Origin: Luteimonas salinisoli
GTDB lineage: Bacteria > Pseudomonadota > Gammaproteobacteria > Xanthomonadales > Xanthomonadaceae
Reading direction: 5' to 3'
Length of the DNA stretch: 64,000 nt
NCBI RefSeq assembly: GCF_013425525.1
Contig: NZ_JACCKA010000091.1
Coordinates: 24,881-88,880, forward strand
The notes below the pieces were generated by a model. It searched no databases, was not told the DNA's origin, and was given only the letters and a program-made list of their open reading frames with translations. The position numbers and the translations under genes were made by a program. This document shows, in pieces, positions 47,185-57,823 of the stretch (its first letter is position 1; the number at the start of each line of letters is the position of its first letter).

Positions 47185-49692
47185 CTAGAAGATGTCGAAC
47201 GCCTCCTCGCTGGGCAGCGAGTCGTCGAAGACGTCGTCGACCTCGCTGGCCATCCGCTCCAGGTCCTCGGCCTTGACGTATTCGGTGATGCCGCCGGAGC
47301 CGCCCGGCAGCAGCCGGCCGCTGGCGCTCACGCTCACCTGCACCATGCCCTGCGGCGGATCGTGCGGCATCGACGGCTGGCCGTCGAGCGCCACGCGCAT
47401 GTAGTCGATCCAGATCGGCAGGGCGGCGCGGCCGCCGTACTCGCGGTAGCCGAGCGAGCGGTTGTCGTCGCGGCCGACCCAGACCGTGGTGACCAGATTG
47501 CCGCCGAACCCTGAAAACCAGGCATCGCGGTGGTCGTTGGTCGAGCCGGTCTTGCCGCCGACGTCGTCGCGCTCGAGCGCGCGCGCCGCCGCGCCGGTAC
47601 CGCGGCGGACCACGTCGCGCATCATCGACACCAGCTGCCAGGCGACCCGCTCGTCGATGGCGCGCGGGGCCTGCGGCAGGTCCAGGTCGATGACGATGTC
47701 GTCGTCCTGGGCGTCGCCGGAAGCCGCCGGTTCCGGATCGGGATCCGGAGCGACCGGGGCGGCGGGGCCGAGATTGAAGCCGTCGACGATATGCGCCTGC
47801 GCGGCGGTGCGCCCCGGTCCGCCATCCGAGCCGCAGCCGCGGCACGCGGTGGCGGGTGTTTCCTTGAAGATCACCTCTCCGTCGCGGTCGCGGACCTCGT
47901 CGATGAACCAGGGCGTCACCCGGAAGCCGCCGTTGGCGAAGACCGCATAGCCGCGGGCGACGTCGAGCGGCGCCAGCGAGGGGGTGCCGAGCGAGATCGA
48001 CAGGTTCGGCGGCAATTCGGCCTCGTCGAAGCCGAAATGGCTGATGTAGCGGCGGGCGTAGTCGACGCCGATGGCGTCGAGCAGACGCACCGAGACCAGG
48101 TTGCGCGACCGGACCAGGGCTTCGCGCAGCCGCATCGGCCCGGCGAACTTGCCGTCGTCGTTCTGCGGCCGCCAGTCCTGGCCGCGGCGCATCCGGAACA
48201 CCACCGGGGCGTCGAGCACGATCGAAGCCGGATTGAAGCCGCGCTCGAAGGCGGCCGCATAGATGAAGGGCTTGAAGCTGGAGCCCGGCTGGCGCCGCGC
48301 CTGGGTGGCGCGGTTGAACTTCTGCCCGGCGAAGCTGAAGCCGCCGACCAGCGACCGCAGCGCACCGGTATCGTATTCGAGCGAGACCAGAGTCGACTGG
48401 GCGCGCGGCACCTGCTCGAGGCGATAGCCGACCTCCGGCGCCGCCGCGGCGCCTTCGCCATCGGTGGCCGGGGGAGCCTCGATGCGGCGCACGCGCACCA
48501 GCTGGCCGCGCTCGAGCAGCGCCGAGGGCGCACGGTTGGTCCAGCGGCTGGCCGCGGCGTCGAGGGTGACCGTGCTGCCGTCGCCCAGCACCACGTCGGC
48601 AGTGCCGTCGCCGCTGCGCAGGACGATCGCCGGCAGCATCCCCGCCTGGGCCGGGATGCCGCGCAGGTGCGCCGCGACAGCGGCCGCATCGTCGCCGGCC
48701 CCCAGCTCGAAGGTCTGCTCGGCCCCGGCCCAGCCGTGGCGCCTGTCGTAGACGGTCAGACCGTCGCGCAGCGCCAGCTCCGCGGCGGCCTGGTAGGTCG
48801 GATCGATGGTGGTGACCACGTGATAGCCCCGGGTCAGCACGTCGCCGCCGTAGCGGGCGATCATCTCCTGGCGCACCATCTCCGCCACGTAGGGCGCATA
48901 GACCTCGACCGGGCGCTCGTGCGGGGTGGCGTGCATCTCCGCCGCCTGACCGGCGCGCTCCTGCGCCGGGCTGATGAAGCCGAGCTCGCGCATCCGCTGC
49001 AGCACGTAGTCGCGACGGATGCGGGCGCGTTCGGGGTTGGTGATCGGGTTGCCGCTGGACGGGAACTTGGGGATCGACGCCAGCGTGGCCACCTCGTCCA
49101 GGCTCAGCTCATCCAGCGGCTTGCCGTAGTAGAACTCCGCTGCCGCGGCGATGCCGTAGGCGCGGTTGCCGAAGAAGCTCTTGTTCAGGTAGAGCTCGAA
49201 GATCTCGTCCTTGGTCAACTCGCGCTCCATCTTCATGGCCAGCAGCATCTCGGCCAGCTTGCGCGTGTAGCTGTACTCGGAACTCAGGAAGAACTGGCGG
49301 GCGACCTGCTGGGTGATGGTGGAGCCGCCCGGCACGCGGCGGTCGTCGGTGGTCGCCAGCAGCCAGATCGCCCGCGCCACGCCGCGGTAATCGACCCCGC
49401 CATGCTCGTAGAAGCGGTTGTCCTCGATGGCGATGAAGGCCTGCTTGACCGGCTCGGGGACCTGCTCGATCTTCACCGGATAGCGGCGGGTCTCCCCGAA
49501 CAGCGCCATCAGCCTCCCGTCCCGGGCATAGACGTACAGCGGTTCCTGCAGCTCGACGTTGCGCAGGCTATGCACCTCGGGCAGGCGCGCGGAGACCACG
49601 AAATAAAGCGTGGCGGCGGCCAGGGCCCCCAGCAGGCCCAGGCCCAGCAAGGCGATCAGCAGCCAGCGCAACAGGCGTCGGAGTCGGGGCAT
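47185..49692 (-). CDS. mrcA: Penicillin-binding protein 1A
   Basis: An 835-residue bifunctional peptidoglycan synthase. A short cytoplasmic lead and one transmembrane helix (about 8-35) are followed by the GT51 transglycosylase, with catalytic [11 protein letters not shown] (Glu90) and [15 protein letters not shown]. An OB-like insert precedes the transpeptidase, with GSSFKPF (serine nucleophile near 470), SRN near 535 and KTGS near 715. The acidic insert [16 protein letters not shown] lies before the last motif. Gene name by length and order, since mrcA facing pilMNOPQ is conserved. It is divergent from pilM. Confidence 0.95.
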   Translation of the reverse strand: MPRLRRLLRWLLIALLGLGLLGALAAATLYFVVSARLPEVHSLRNVELQEPLYVYARDGRLMALFGETRRYPVKIEQVPEPVKQAFIAIEDNRFYEHGGVDYRGVARAIWLLATTDDRRVPGGSTITQQVARQFFLSSEYSYTRKLAEMLLAMKMERELTKDEIFELYLNKSFFGNRAYGIAAAAEFYYGKPLDELSLDEVATLASIPKFPSSGNPITNPERARIRRDYVLQRMRELGFISPAQERAGQAAEMHATPHERPVEVYAPYVAEMVRQEMIARYGGDVLTRGYHVVTTIDPTYQAAAELALRDGLTVYDRRHGWAGAEQTFELGAGDDAAAVAAHLRGIPAQAGMLPAIVLRSGDGTADVVLGDGSTVTLDAAASRWTNRAPSALLERGQLVRVRRIEAPPATDGEGAAAAPEVGYRLEQVPRAQSTLVSLEYDTGALRSLVGGFSFAGQKFNRATQARRQPGSSFKPFIYAAAFERGFNPASIVLDAPVVFRMRRGQDWRPQNDDGKFAGPMRLREALVRSRNLVSVRLLDAIGVDYARRYISHFGFDEAELPPNLSISLGTPSLAPLDVARGYAVFANGGFRVTPWFIDEVRDRDGEVIFKETPATACRGCGSDGGPGRTAAQAHIVDGFNLGPAAPVAPDPDPEPAASGDAQDDDIVIDLDLPQAPRAIDERVAWQLVSMMRDVVRRGTGAAARALERDDVGGKTGSTNDHRDAWFSGFGGNLVTTVWVGRDDNRSLGYREYGGRAALPIWIDYMRVALDGQPSMPHDPPQGMVQVSVSASGRLLPGGSGGITEYVKAEDLERMASEVDDVFDDSLPSEEAFDIF

Positions 49693-49833
49693 CTGGCAGT
49701 TCCGGCCGGGGAGCGGCGTTTCGTCGTGGGGGCGGAGTATAGAGGACTCAGCCGGATGGCCCCCTGTGGGCCGTACCCCCGTTCATCCGGGGGGCGAAGG
49801 GGGCACTGGGGCACGGTTCCGGCATGCCGATGG

Positions 49834-49862
49834 TTGCCAAGGGGTGAAAAGTCCGTTATTTA
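49834..49862 (+). promoter_or_regulatory. Putative sigma70 promoter of the pilMNOPQ operon
   Basis: TTGCCA (49834-49839) and TATTTA (49857-49862) with a 17-base spacer lie 51 bases before the pilM GTG, in the divergent region shared with mrcA. Confidence 0.65.
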
Positions 49863-49889
49863 ATGCGCCGGGGCACGATGCGCACGTAA

Positions 49890-50971
<1,082 letters not shown>

Positions 50972-50972
<1 letters not shown>

Positions 50973-51616
50973 TGGCCCGGATCAATCTGCTGCCGTGGCG
51001 CGCCGAGCGCCGCAAGCAGCGTCAGAAAGAGTTCGGGATCATGCTCGCCCTGGCCGCCGTGGCCGGCGTGGTGGCGTGGTTCCTGGTCAACTCCTACTAC
51101 AACGGCCAGATCGAGGGCCAGCGCGAGCGCAACGCCTACCTCGACCAGCAGATCGCCCAGGTCGACGAGAAGATCAAGGAGATCGACGAACTCGACCGCC
51201 AGCGTGCGCGGCTGCTGGCGCGCAAGGAAGTGATCGAGGAGCTGCAGGCCAGCCGCTCGCAGATGGTCCACCTGTTCGATTCGCTGGTGCGCACCATTCC
51301 CGACGGCGTCATGCTCACCACCCTCAAGCAGGAGGGGCAGAAGCTCACCCTGGAGGGCCGCGCGCAGTCCAACGCCCGGGTCAGCACCTACATGCGCAAT
51401 CTGGAGGGTTCGGGCTGGATGACCCGCCCCGACCTGTCGATCATCGAGGCGAAGGCCGCCGAGGGGCGCGCCTTCAATCCCGGCCTGCCTTACCAGTTCA
51501 GGCTCTCGGTCACCCTGGCCAGTCCCAACGCCAGCGAGGCGGGGAACGGCGTCGATCCGGGGCCGGACGGCGAAACCGCCGGGGCCGATGCAGCCGCAGA
51601 AGGAGCCGAGTCGTGA
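50972..51616 (+). CDS. pilN: Type IV pilus assembly protein PilN
   Basis: A 214-residue inner-membrane protein. The short N-terminus ARINLLPWRAERRKQRQ is the conserved PilM-binding INLLPWR motif. A single helix (residues about 22-42) and a coiled-coil (QIAQVDEKIKEIDELDRQRARLLARKEVIEELQ) precede the periplasmic ferredoxin-like domain. It pairs with PilO. The stop overlaps the pilO start (GTGA). Confidence 0.95.
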
Positions 51617-52266
51617 GCCAGAAACGCAAGATGTCGCTGCGCGAGCTCGACTTCCACAACACCGGGTCGTGGCCGCGCGAGTACAAGATCGGCTTCTGCG
51701 TGCTGCTGGGCCTGCTGATCTTCGGCCTGCTGTGGTGGTTCTTCGTGCGCGACAAGCTCAGCGTGCTGGAGGGCCTGGAGCGCCAGGAGACCGACAAGCG
51801 CGCGGAGTTCGAGAACAAGCAGGGCCGCGCAGCCAACCTCGAACCGCTCAAGCAGCAGCTGGCCCAGATGGAACAGCAACTGCAGCAGATGCTGCGGCAG
51901 CTGCCCAGCCGCACCGAGATGCCGGACCTGATCGTCGACATTTCGCAGACGGCGCTGGCCACCGGCATCCAGAACGAGCTGTTCCAGCCCGGTCCGGAGT
52001 CGCCCAAGGAGTTCTACGCCGAGAAGCCGATCGCGCTGCGCATGCAGGGCTCCTACCACCAGTTCGGCGCGTTCGTCAGCGGCGTGGCGTCGCTGCCGCG
52101 CGTGGTGATCATGACCATGCACGACATCTCGCTCAAGCCCCGCGACGGTGCCGCGATCCGCCCGGGTTCGAACCTCGAGCTGGCGGGCACGGTGAAGACC
52201 TATCGCTACCTCGACGAAGAGGAAACCGCCGAGCAGGAAGCGGCCAATGCCGGGGGAGCGAACTGA
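51613..52266 (+). CDS. pilO: Type IV pilus assembly protein PilO
   Basis: A 217-residue inner-membrane protein with a cytoplasmic lead (MSLRELDFHNTGSWPREYK), one helix (about 26-46), coiled coil (RAEFENKQGRAANLEPLKQQLAQMEQQLQQML) and the PilO ferredoxin-like domain with LPSRTEMPDLIVDIS and PIALRMQGSYHQFGAFVSGVASLPRVV. The start is GTG (51613) overlapping the pilN stop. Ends TGATG into pilP. It heterodimerises with PilN to link the cytoplasmic ring to PilP. Confidence 0.95.
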   Translation: MSQKRKMSLRELDFHNTGSWPREYKIGFCVLLGLLIFGLLWWFFVRDKLSVLEGLERQETDKRAEFENKQGRAANLEPLKQQLAQMEQQLQQMLRQLPSRTEMPDLIVDISQTALATGIQNELFQPGPESPKEFYAEKPIALRMQGSYHQFGAFVSGVASLPRVVIMTMHDISLKPRDGAAIRPGSNLELAGTVKTYRYLDEEETAEQEAANAGGAN

Positions 52267-52802
52267 TGCGCATGAGTACAGTACTGCGGCCCCTCGCCTG
52301 GGTCGCGCTCGCGGCCGCCGTCGCCGGTTGCGGCCGTGGCGTCACCAGTAGCCCGGGGGACGCGCCCAACCTCGAGGAATGGGCGGCCAACGTCCGCGCC
52401 CAACCGGCGCCACCGCTCCCTCCGTTGCCGGTGATGCAGCAGTTCGAGACCTTCGAGTATGCCGCGCAGGGGCTGCGCGATCCCTTCAGCGATGCGTTCA
52501 CCTCCGATGCCGGGGGCAGCGGCCCGCGTCCGGACTCGGACCGGCGCAAGCAGCCGCTCGAGGAGTTCCCGCTCGACAGCCTCGACATGGTCGGCACGAT
52601 CGGTCAGGGTGGCGGGCTGGTCGGGCTGGTGATGGCGCCCGACAAGGTGACCCACCGGGTCCGCGTCGGAGACTACCTGGGGCAGAACGACGGTCGCATC
52701 ACCGCGGTCGCCGAGGACCAGATCGAACTCGTTGAACTTGTGCCGGATGGCGCGGGCGGCTGGCTGGAACGCCCGGCGTCGGTTGCGCTCGAAAACAATT
52801 GA
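52266..52802 (+). CDS. pilP: Type IV pilus lipoprotein PilP
   Basis: A 178-residue inner-membrane lipoprotein with the lipobox VAGC at residues 19-22, after the hydrophobic lead LAWVALAAAVAG. A Pro-rich linker precedes the beta-rich domain with RDPFSDAF and VGLVMAPDKVTHRVRVGDYLGQNDGRI, the contact surface for PilQ. It starts inside the pilO stop (TGATG). The pilQ start is 12 bases after the pilP stop. Family and order agree. Confidence 0.95.
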   Translation: MRMSTVLRPLAWVALAAAVAGCGRGVTSSPGDAPNLEEWAANVRAQPAPPLPPLPVMQQFETFEYAAQGLRDPFSDAFTSDAGGSGPRPDSDRRKQPLEEFPLDSLDMVGTIGQGGGLVGLVMAPDKVTHRVRVGDYLGQNDGRITAVAEDQIELVELVPDGAGGWLERPASVALENN

Positions 52803-52813
52803 TTAGGGGAAGC

Positions 52814-54760
52814 ATGATGACCGTTAGCAACGCGCAAGGCCCGAATTCGACGCGGCGCGTCCCGCCGCTCCGCACGGCAGCCGTCGGACTCGCCACCGGT
52901 CTGCTGGCGGCGACCGCCGGGGTGCACGCGACGCAGCCTGCGACCGTCGTGCCCTACCTCGCCGTCGCCCAGGTCGGGCCGGTCTCGGCCAGCGATCCGG
53001 CCAAGCACGTCCCCGGCACGGTCACCGTCGACAACATCGACTTCAAGCGCGGAGACGGCGGCTCGGGCAAACTGATCCTGCGCTTCGATGGCGATGGCGC
53101 CGCGCCGGACATGCGCACCCAGGGCAATACCGTGGTGGTGGAGGTCGGCAACGCCAGTCTGCCGGCCTCGCTGCAGCGTCCGCTCAACGTCACCGACTTC
53201 GCTACGCCTGTGCAGCGCATCGACGCGATGCAGGGGGCCGGCGGCGCCCGGCTGGTGCTGAGCGCGCAGGGCGAGTTCGAGCCGATGGCCTACCAGAGCG
53301 GCCGCGAGTACATCGTCGAGCTGGTGCCGCGCGCGGCGTCCGCGGGCCGTGCCGTGGGCGCGGCCACCGCCGCGGTCTCCACCGCGCAGGCGTCCGCCAC
53401 CGCCGATGCCGCGCGCACTTACAGCGGGCGGCCGGTGACGTTCAACTTCCAGGACGTGCCGGTGCGCACGGTGCTGCAGCTGATCGCCGAGGAGTCGAAC
53501 CTCAACATCGTCGCCTCCGACACCGTGCAGGGCAACGTCACGCTGCGCCTGATCAACGTGCCCTGGGACCAGGCGCTGGACATCGTGCTGCAGGCCAAGT
53601 CGTTGGACAAGCGCCGCAGCGGCAACGTGGTCTGGGTGGCGCCGCAGTCCGAGATCGCCAAGTTCGAGCAAGACAAGGAGGACGCGCGCCTGGCGATCGA
53701 GGAGCGCGCGGAGATGGTCACCGAGTACCTCCCGATCAGCTACGGCAACGCCGAGGACATCGCCACGCTGCTGACCGACGAGAGCAAGAACAGCTCCGGC
53801 GGTGGCGGCGGATCGGGCGGCAACCGCGGCTTCCTGTCCTCGCGCGGCAGCCTCAGCTTCGACCGTCGCACCAATACCCTGTTGGTCATCGACATCCCGC
53901 AGCGCGTGGCCGAGATCAAGCGCCTGGTGACGATGCTCGACAAGCCGGTCGACCAGGTCATCATCGAGGCGCGGATCGTGATCGCGAACGAATCGTTCGC
54001 GCGGGATCTTGGAGCTCGGTTCGGTGTCCGGGGCGTCAAGGACCGCCTGATCTCGTCCGGCTCGCTGGACAGCAACCACCACCTGATCGATTCGATCAAC
54101 GAATTCAACCGCGACCCCGACGGGGCCGATCTTCCCAACTGGGGCGAGCGGGCGCTGAACAACGACTTCGGCATCCGCAACCTCAATCCCGGGTCCATCG
54201 CGTTCACGATTCTCGGCAATGCCATCGATTGGGATCTTGAGCTGCAGGCCCTGCAGTCGGAACAGCGTGGCGAAGTGATCTCCAACCCGCGCATCGTGAC
54301 CAGCAATCAGCGGGAGGCGGTGATCAAGCAGGGCCGCGAGGTGGGGTACCTTACGGTCACTGGCGGGCAGAGCAACAATGTGCCGACGGTGCAGTTCAAA
54401 GAAGCGCTGCTTGAGCTGACCGTCACCCCGACCATCACCAATGATGGCCGGGTGTTTCTCGCCATGAACGTCAAGAAGGACGAAATCGAGGACATGACCG
54501 AGATCATCGGCATCGGCGAAGTCCCCAATCTCGCGCGTCGCGAGATCACCACCGCGGTATTGATCGACGACGGCCAGACCGTGGTGATCGGCGGTGTCTA
54601 TGAGTTCCTGGATCGCCAGACCATGGCCAAGGTTCCGTTCCTCGGCGACATCCCGATCCTGGGCAACCTGTTCAAGACCCGCGGCAAGTCCAACAGCAAG
54701 GCCGAACTACTGATATTCGTTACCCCCAGGGTCCTGCGGGTTGCCCAGCGTCCCCAATGA
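52814..54760 (+). CDS. pilQ: Type IV pilus secretin PilQ
   Basis: A 648-residue outer-membrane secretin through which the pilus passes. After a signal peptide (to about residue 41) come an AMIN-type domain (about 70-175; VDNIDFKRGDGGSGKLILRF), an STN/N0 domain (about 205-265; VTFNFQDVPVRTVLQLIAEESNLNIV), a secretin N1 region with a Gly-rich loop (SSGGGGGSGGNRG) and the secretin core, with VISNPRIVTSNQREAVIKQG and the signature VPFLGDIPILGNLFKTR. The ATG has AGGGGAAGC before it; an adjacent ATG follows. It ends in a hairpin terminator. The part from about 54000 to 54240 has more A/T third positions than the first half. Confidence 0.96.
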   Translation: MMTVSNAQGPNSTRRVPPLRTAAVGLATGLLAATAGVHATQPATVVPYLAVAQVGPVSASDPAKHVPGTVTVDNIDFKRGDGGSGKLILRFDGDGAAPDMRTQGNTVVVEVGNASLPASLQRPLNVTDFATPVQRIDAMQGAGGARLVLSAQGEFEPMAYQSGREYIVELVPRAASAGRAVGAATAAVSTAQASATADAARTYSGRPVTFNFQDVPVRTVLQLIAEESNLNIVASDTVQGNVTLRLINVPWDQALDIVLQAKSLDKRRSGNVVWVAPQSEIAKFEQDKEDARLAIEERAEMVTEYLPISYGNAEDIATLLTDESKNSSGGGGGSGGNRGFLSSRGSLSFDRRTNTLLVIDIPQRVAEIKRLVTMLDKPVDQVIIEARIVIANESFARDLGARFGVRGVKDRLISSGSLDSNHHLIDSINEFNRDPDGADLPNWGERALNNDFGIRNLNPGSIAFTILGNAIDWDLELQALQSEQRGEVISNPRIVTSNQREAVIKQGREVGYLTVTGGQSNNVPTVQFKEALLELTVTPTITNDGRVFLAMNVKKDEIEDMTEIIGIGEVPNLARREITTAVLIDDGQTVVIGGVYEFLDRQTMAKVPFLGDIPILGNLFKTRGKSNSKAELLIFVTPRVLRVAQRPQ

Positions 54761-54781
54761 GCTTCTGACAAGATGGTATGC

Positions 54782-54810
54782 AACGGGGCCTGCGGGCCCC
54801 GTTGTCGTTT
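54782..54810 (+). terminator. Intrinsic terminator of the pil operon
   Basis: The stem AACGGGGCC / GGCCCCGTT (54782-54803) with loop TGCG is followed by GTCGTTT. It lies 21 bases after pilQ. Confidence 0.85.
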
Positions 54811-55340
54811 CAGCAGCGATTCACGCGTCGGGTTACGGCCAGCGGGTTGACCGCAGTTCGGCCCGTTCGTGTGAAGTCGCGAACCAGACCCTTCCCGCGT
54901 ACTCGAGCCAAGGCAGCACGTACGGCGAGAACGCGCCGGTGCTCTCGCCGGCGACCGCCACATGCACCAGAGCAAGCGGTGCATCGAGCGAGAGCACGGC
55001 GAGATGCTACATCAGGGCGCGAGGATACCAAGGCGCCCTTGGCGTGGGGCAGGCGATAGGCACGACTGGCCAGGCACAGTGCAACTTACTTGTTCTGGCA
55101 CGTATCCCGCGACTGGAACACTCTCCTGTGGCGCGAGGGTCGTGCAAACCTGCCCCTGACGTCCGCATTTGACGCGTGATGCCGGCGGGGCCATGTGGCC
55201 CCGCCGTGTGCTTCTCGAGAGGCAGGCTTGGTTGGTGCGCATTGGATAGCTTCACCTGGGCGACGCGTCTACGTGAACCTCCCGTGCCGGTTTAGGTCAA
55301 ACTAAGCCCGACGTGACATTGCGTCGCCGGTTCGAGGCCC
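54804..55340. other. Island without a confident gene between pilQ and moxR
   Basis: This 537-base gap has no ORF with a plausible start. The plus-strand frame 54741-55172 is free of stops, and at 54901-54960 nearly all codons end in G or C (TYGENAPVLSPATATCT-like translation). It lacks a start codon and its bias fades downstream, while another frame there translates as a Cys/Thr-rich stretch (CSGTYPATGTLSCG, ending at 55159). It may be a decayed, frameshifted gene for an exported protein, or an RNA. A strong hairpin at 55184-55205 closes it. From 55206 to moxR nothing else is recognised. Confidence 0.35.
55184..55213 (+). terminator. Hairpin terminator-like structure before the moxR operon
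   Basis: A perfect 9-base-pair stem, GGCGGGGCC / GGCCCCGCC, with loop ATGT (55184-55205) is followed by GTGTGCTTCT. There is no recognised gene immediately upstream, so it implies a transcript from the 54804-55183 island, or a second stop for the pil operon. Confidence 0.6.
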
Positions 55341-56339
55341 ATGGATACTGCCGCCCGCAATGAAGAGGTGTCGCGCCTCCACGACGCCTTCCGCGCGCTG
55401 CGCGACGGGCTTTCGGCCGAGATCGTCGGTCAGCAGGCGCTGATCGAACGGCTGCTGGTGGCGCTGCTCGCCGACGGCCACCTGCTGGTGGAGGGCGCGC
55501 CCGGGCTGGCCAAGACCAGCGCGATCCGCGCCCTGGCCGCGCGCCTGGAAGCGGATTTCGCGCGCGTGCAGTTCACCCCGGACCTGCTGCCGGCCGATCT
55601 GACCGGCACCGAGGTCTGGCGGCCCCAGGACGGCCGCTTCGAGTTCCAGCCGGGACCGATCTTCCATCCGCTGCTGCTGGCCGACGAGATCAATCGCGCG
55701 CCCGCCAAGGTGCAGTCGGCGCTGCTCGAGGCCATGGGCGAGCGCCAGGTGACGGTGGGGCGCCACACCTACCCGTTGCCGGCGCTGTTCCTGGTGATGG
55801 CCACCCAGAACCCCATCGAGCAGGAGGGCACGTTCCCGCTGCCCGAGGCCCAGCTCGACCGTTTCCTGATGCACGTGCGGATCGGCTATCCGGACGTCTC
55901 GGCGGAAACCGAGATCCTCCGCCTCGCCCGCGAGCGTGCCCGCAGCGCGCTGAAACCGGATGCGGTCCTGCCGGCGCGGCTCCCGCTGGAGGACGTGTTC
56001 GCCGCGCGTGCTGCCGTGCTGGATCTGCATCTGGCACCCCAGCTGGAGCGCTACCTGGTCGAGCTGGTGCTGGCCTCGCGCGACGCCGCGCGCTACGACG
56101 AAACCCTGGCTAGGCGCATCGCCTGGGGCGCCAGCCCGCGCGGATCGATCGCGCTCGAGCGCTGCGCGCGCGCGCGCGCCTGGCTGGCCGGGCGCGACTA
56201 CGTCACCCCCGAAGACGTCCGCGCCGTTGCGCCCGACGTGCTGCGGCACCGGGTCCTGCCCAGCTACGAGGCGACCGCCGAAGGCTGGGATGGCGAGCGC
56301 CTGGTTGCCGAACTGATCGAGCGGGTGCCGCTGCCTTGA
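55341..56339 (+). CDS. MoxR-family AAA+ ATPase
   Basis: A 332-residue cytoplasmic ATPase that acts as a metal-insertion or folding chaperone for VWA proteins. Walker A is GAPGLAKTS (residues about 52-60), Walker B is LLLADEINRAP (about 113-123), then ALLEAMGERQVTVG, MATQNPIEQEGTFPLPEAQLDRFL (sensor and arginine finger region). It heads the operon moxR-DUF58-DUF4381-VWA-VWA/TPR-BatD. It is followed by palindrome D. MoxR genes with this set are known; the partners strongly suggest a role in envelope maintenance. Confidence 0.95.
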   Translation: MDTAARNEEVSRLHDAFRALRDGLSAEIVGQQALIERLLVALLADGHLLVEGAPGLAKTSAIRALAARLEADFARVQFTPDLLPADLTGTEVWRPQDGRFEFQPGPIFHPLLLADEINRAPAKVQSALLEAMGERQVTVGRHTYPLPALFLVMATQNPIEQEGTFPLPEAQLDRFLMHVRIGYPDVSAETEILRLARERARSALKPDAVLPARLPLEDVFAARAAVLDLHLAPQLERYLVELVLASRDAARYDETLARRIAWGASPRGSIALERCARARAWLAGRDYVTPEDVRAVAPDVLRHRVLPSYEATAEGWDGERLVAELIERVPLP

Positions 56340-56343
56340 AGGC

Positions 56344-56493
56344 CGTGATTGGTGATTGGTGATTGGCAAGAGCGCGAAAAGGCGAGGGGTCCACAGATGA
56401 AGATCGCGTTCGGCAAGACGGGAAAAACCGAGCGTGCGGTTTCTCGCGAGGCTGATGCTCTTTCGAATCACCAATCACCAATCACCAATCACG
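56344..56493. repeat. Heptad-repeat palindrome D (GTGATTG / CAATCAC)
   Basis: Starting 5 bases after the moxR stop, the left arm has three GTGATTG copies (56345-56365). The right arm (56466-56493) has one GAATCAC and three CAATCAC copies. The stem continues inward through CAAGAGC and GCTCTTTC. The element falls inside the open frame of the DUF58 gene, which translates the right arm as NHQSPITNH. Confidence 0.84.
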
Positions 56494-57374
56494 GCATCGT
56501 ACCAACGCTCGCGGAGCTGGTCGCCCTGCGGGCCATGGCGGCCGGTCGTCGCCCGGCGCGCCACGGCAGCCACGGCGGCAGCGGCCAGGCGCCATCGACG
56601 CTGCGTGGGCGTGGCATGGAATACGCGGAATCGCGCGAGTACGCCCCCGGCGACGACGCCCGCCACATCGACTGGCGGCTGACCGCGCGCAGCGGCCGCG
56701 CCCACACCAAGCTCTATCAGGCCGAACGCGAGCGCCTGACCCTGGTCGTCGCCGATACCGCGCCGGCGCTCTACTTCGGCACCCGGGTGCGCTTCAAGTC
56801 GGTGCAGGCCGCGCGTGCCGGCGCGATCGCGGCATGGGCGGCGCTACGCGACGGCGACCGCGTCGCTGCGCTTCGCGGCAGCCATGCCGAGGCGCCGGTG
56901 CCGCCGTGCGCCGGGCCGCGCGGCGTACTGCGGGTGCTCGACGCGCTGGTGCGCTGGTATGCCGCGCCGCCCGCCGACGATGCCGGTCTCGACACCGCCC
57001 TCGACCACGCCGGCCGCCTGCTGCGGCCCGGCTCGCGGCTGCTGGTGCTGGCCGATCCGTCCAGCATCGCCGCGGTCGCGCCGCAGCGATGGCCGGCGCT
57101 GGCGATGCGCGGCGTGGCGACGGTGCTGCTGCTGACCGATCCGCTGGAGCGCGACCCGCCGCGCGCGCCGCTGCCGTTCCAGCAGGGGCGGCAGCGCCTC
57201 GAACTCGACCTCGGCATGGCCGCGCAGCGCCGGCGCTGGCGCGACGCCTTCGAAGCACCGCTCGAGGACGCGCTGGCCCTCCTCGCCGGACGCGGCTTGC
57301 GTGCCCGCGCGCTCTCCGCCGACGACGCCAGCGACGCCTGGCTGCGGCTGTTCGCGGCGCGCGCATCGGCATGA
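56397..57374 (+). CDS. DUF58 domain-containing protein
   Basis: A 325-residue protein. The DUF58 signature is RGMEYAESREYAPGDDARHIDWRLTARSGRAHTKLYQAERE. It is followed by a VWA-like fold (TLVVADTAPALYFG; RLLVLADPSSIA; ATVLLLTDPLERD). These proteins accompany MoxR ATPases and are probably substrates or adaptors. The ATG at 56397 lies within palindrome D; the first 25 residues include the translated repeat, and conserved similarity begins only at about IVPTLAELVALRAMA. A TTG start at 56349 is also possible; no better start exists after the repeat. It overlaps the DUF4381 gene by ATGA. Confidence 0.82.
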   Translation: MKIAFGKTGKTERAVSREADALSNHQSPITNHGIVPTLAELVALRAMAAGRRPARHGSHGGSGQAPSTLRGRGMEYAESREYAPGDDARHIDWRLTARSGRAHTKLYQAERERLTLVVADTAPALYFGTRVRFKSVQAARAGAIAAWAALRDGDRVAALRGSHAEAPVPPCAGPRGVLRVLDALVRWYAAPPADDAGLDTALDHAGRLLRPGSRLLVLADPSSIAAVAPQRWPALAMRGVATVLLLTDPLERDPPRAPLPFQQGRQRLELDLGMAAQRRRWRDAFEAPLEDALALLAGRGLRARALSADDASDAWLRLFAARASA

Positions 57375-57823
57375 CCGGGCTGGTGCTGCGCGACATCCAC
57401 GAGCCGCCCGCGCCCGGCTGGTGGCCGCCCGCGCCGGGCTGGTGGCTGCTGGCGGTCCTGCTGCTCGGCGTCGTCGCGGGGCTGTGCTGGTGGCTGCGGC
57501 GGCGCCGGCTGCACCGGCGACGCCTGGAGCGCATGTTCGACGATGCCGTCGATGCCGCCGCCACTCCCGCCGCGGCGGTGGCCGCCATCTCGGAGCTGCT
57601 GCGCCGCGCTGCGCGCGGCCGCGACCCCGCCGCCGACGCCCTCGACGGCGAGGCGTGGCTGCGGTTCCTCGACCGCGATGCCCGCCAGCCGGCCTTCGGC
57701 GGCGAGGAGGGCCGATTGCTGCTTGCCGGCGGCTATCGCCGCGAGGTCGATCCGCAGCGGCTGGAAGCGCTACGCACGATCGCGCGTGCGCGCTTCCTGC
57801 AATGGACCACGGGGCGGCCGTGA
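57371..57823 (+). CDS. DUF4381 domain membrane protein
   Basis: A 150-residue protein with a short lead, LVLRDIHEPPAPGWWPPAPGWW (the DUF4381 hallmark), one transmembrane helix (about 24-44), and a helical cytoplasmic domain with AISELLRRAARGRDPAADALDGEAWLRFLD. It occurs in Bat operons between DUF58 and the first VWA protein, as here, overlapping both (ATGA and GTGA). Presumed to recruit the MoxR/VWA assembly at the inner membrane; direct evidence is lacking. Confidence 0.85.
   Translation: MTGLVLRDIHEPPAPGWWPPAPGWWLLAVLLLGVVAGLCWWLRRRRLHRRRLERMFDDAVDAAATPAAAVAAISELLRRAARGRDPAADALDGEAWLRFLDRDARQPAFGGEEGRLLLAGGYRREVDPQRLEALRTIARARFLQWTTGRP

Noticed and set aside
47185..49692. Frameshift or fusion in mrcA because of its acidic insert
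   Set aside because: All GT51 and transpeptidase motifs are in one uninterrupted frame in the right order; the insert is a normal variable linker.
54962..55159. 66-residue CDS (MHQSKRCIE...) in the post-pilQ island
   Set aside because: No Shine-Dalgarno, atypical codon use at the start, and no family similarity that I recognise. Kept only as part of the island description.
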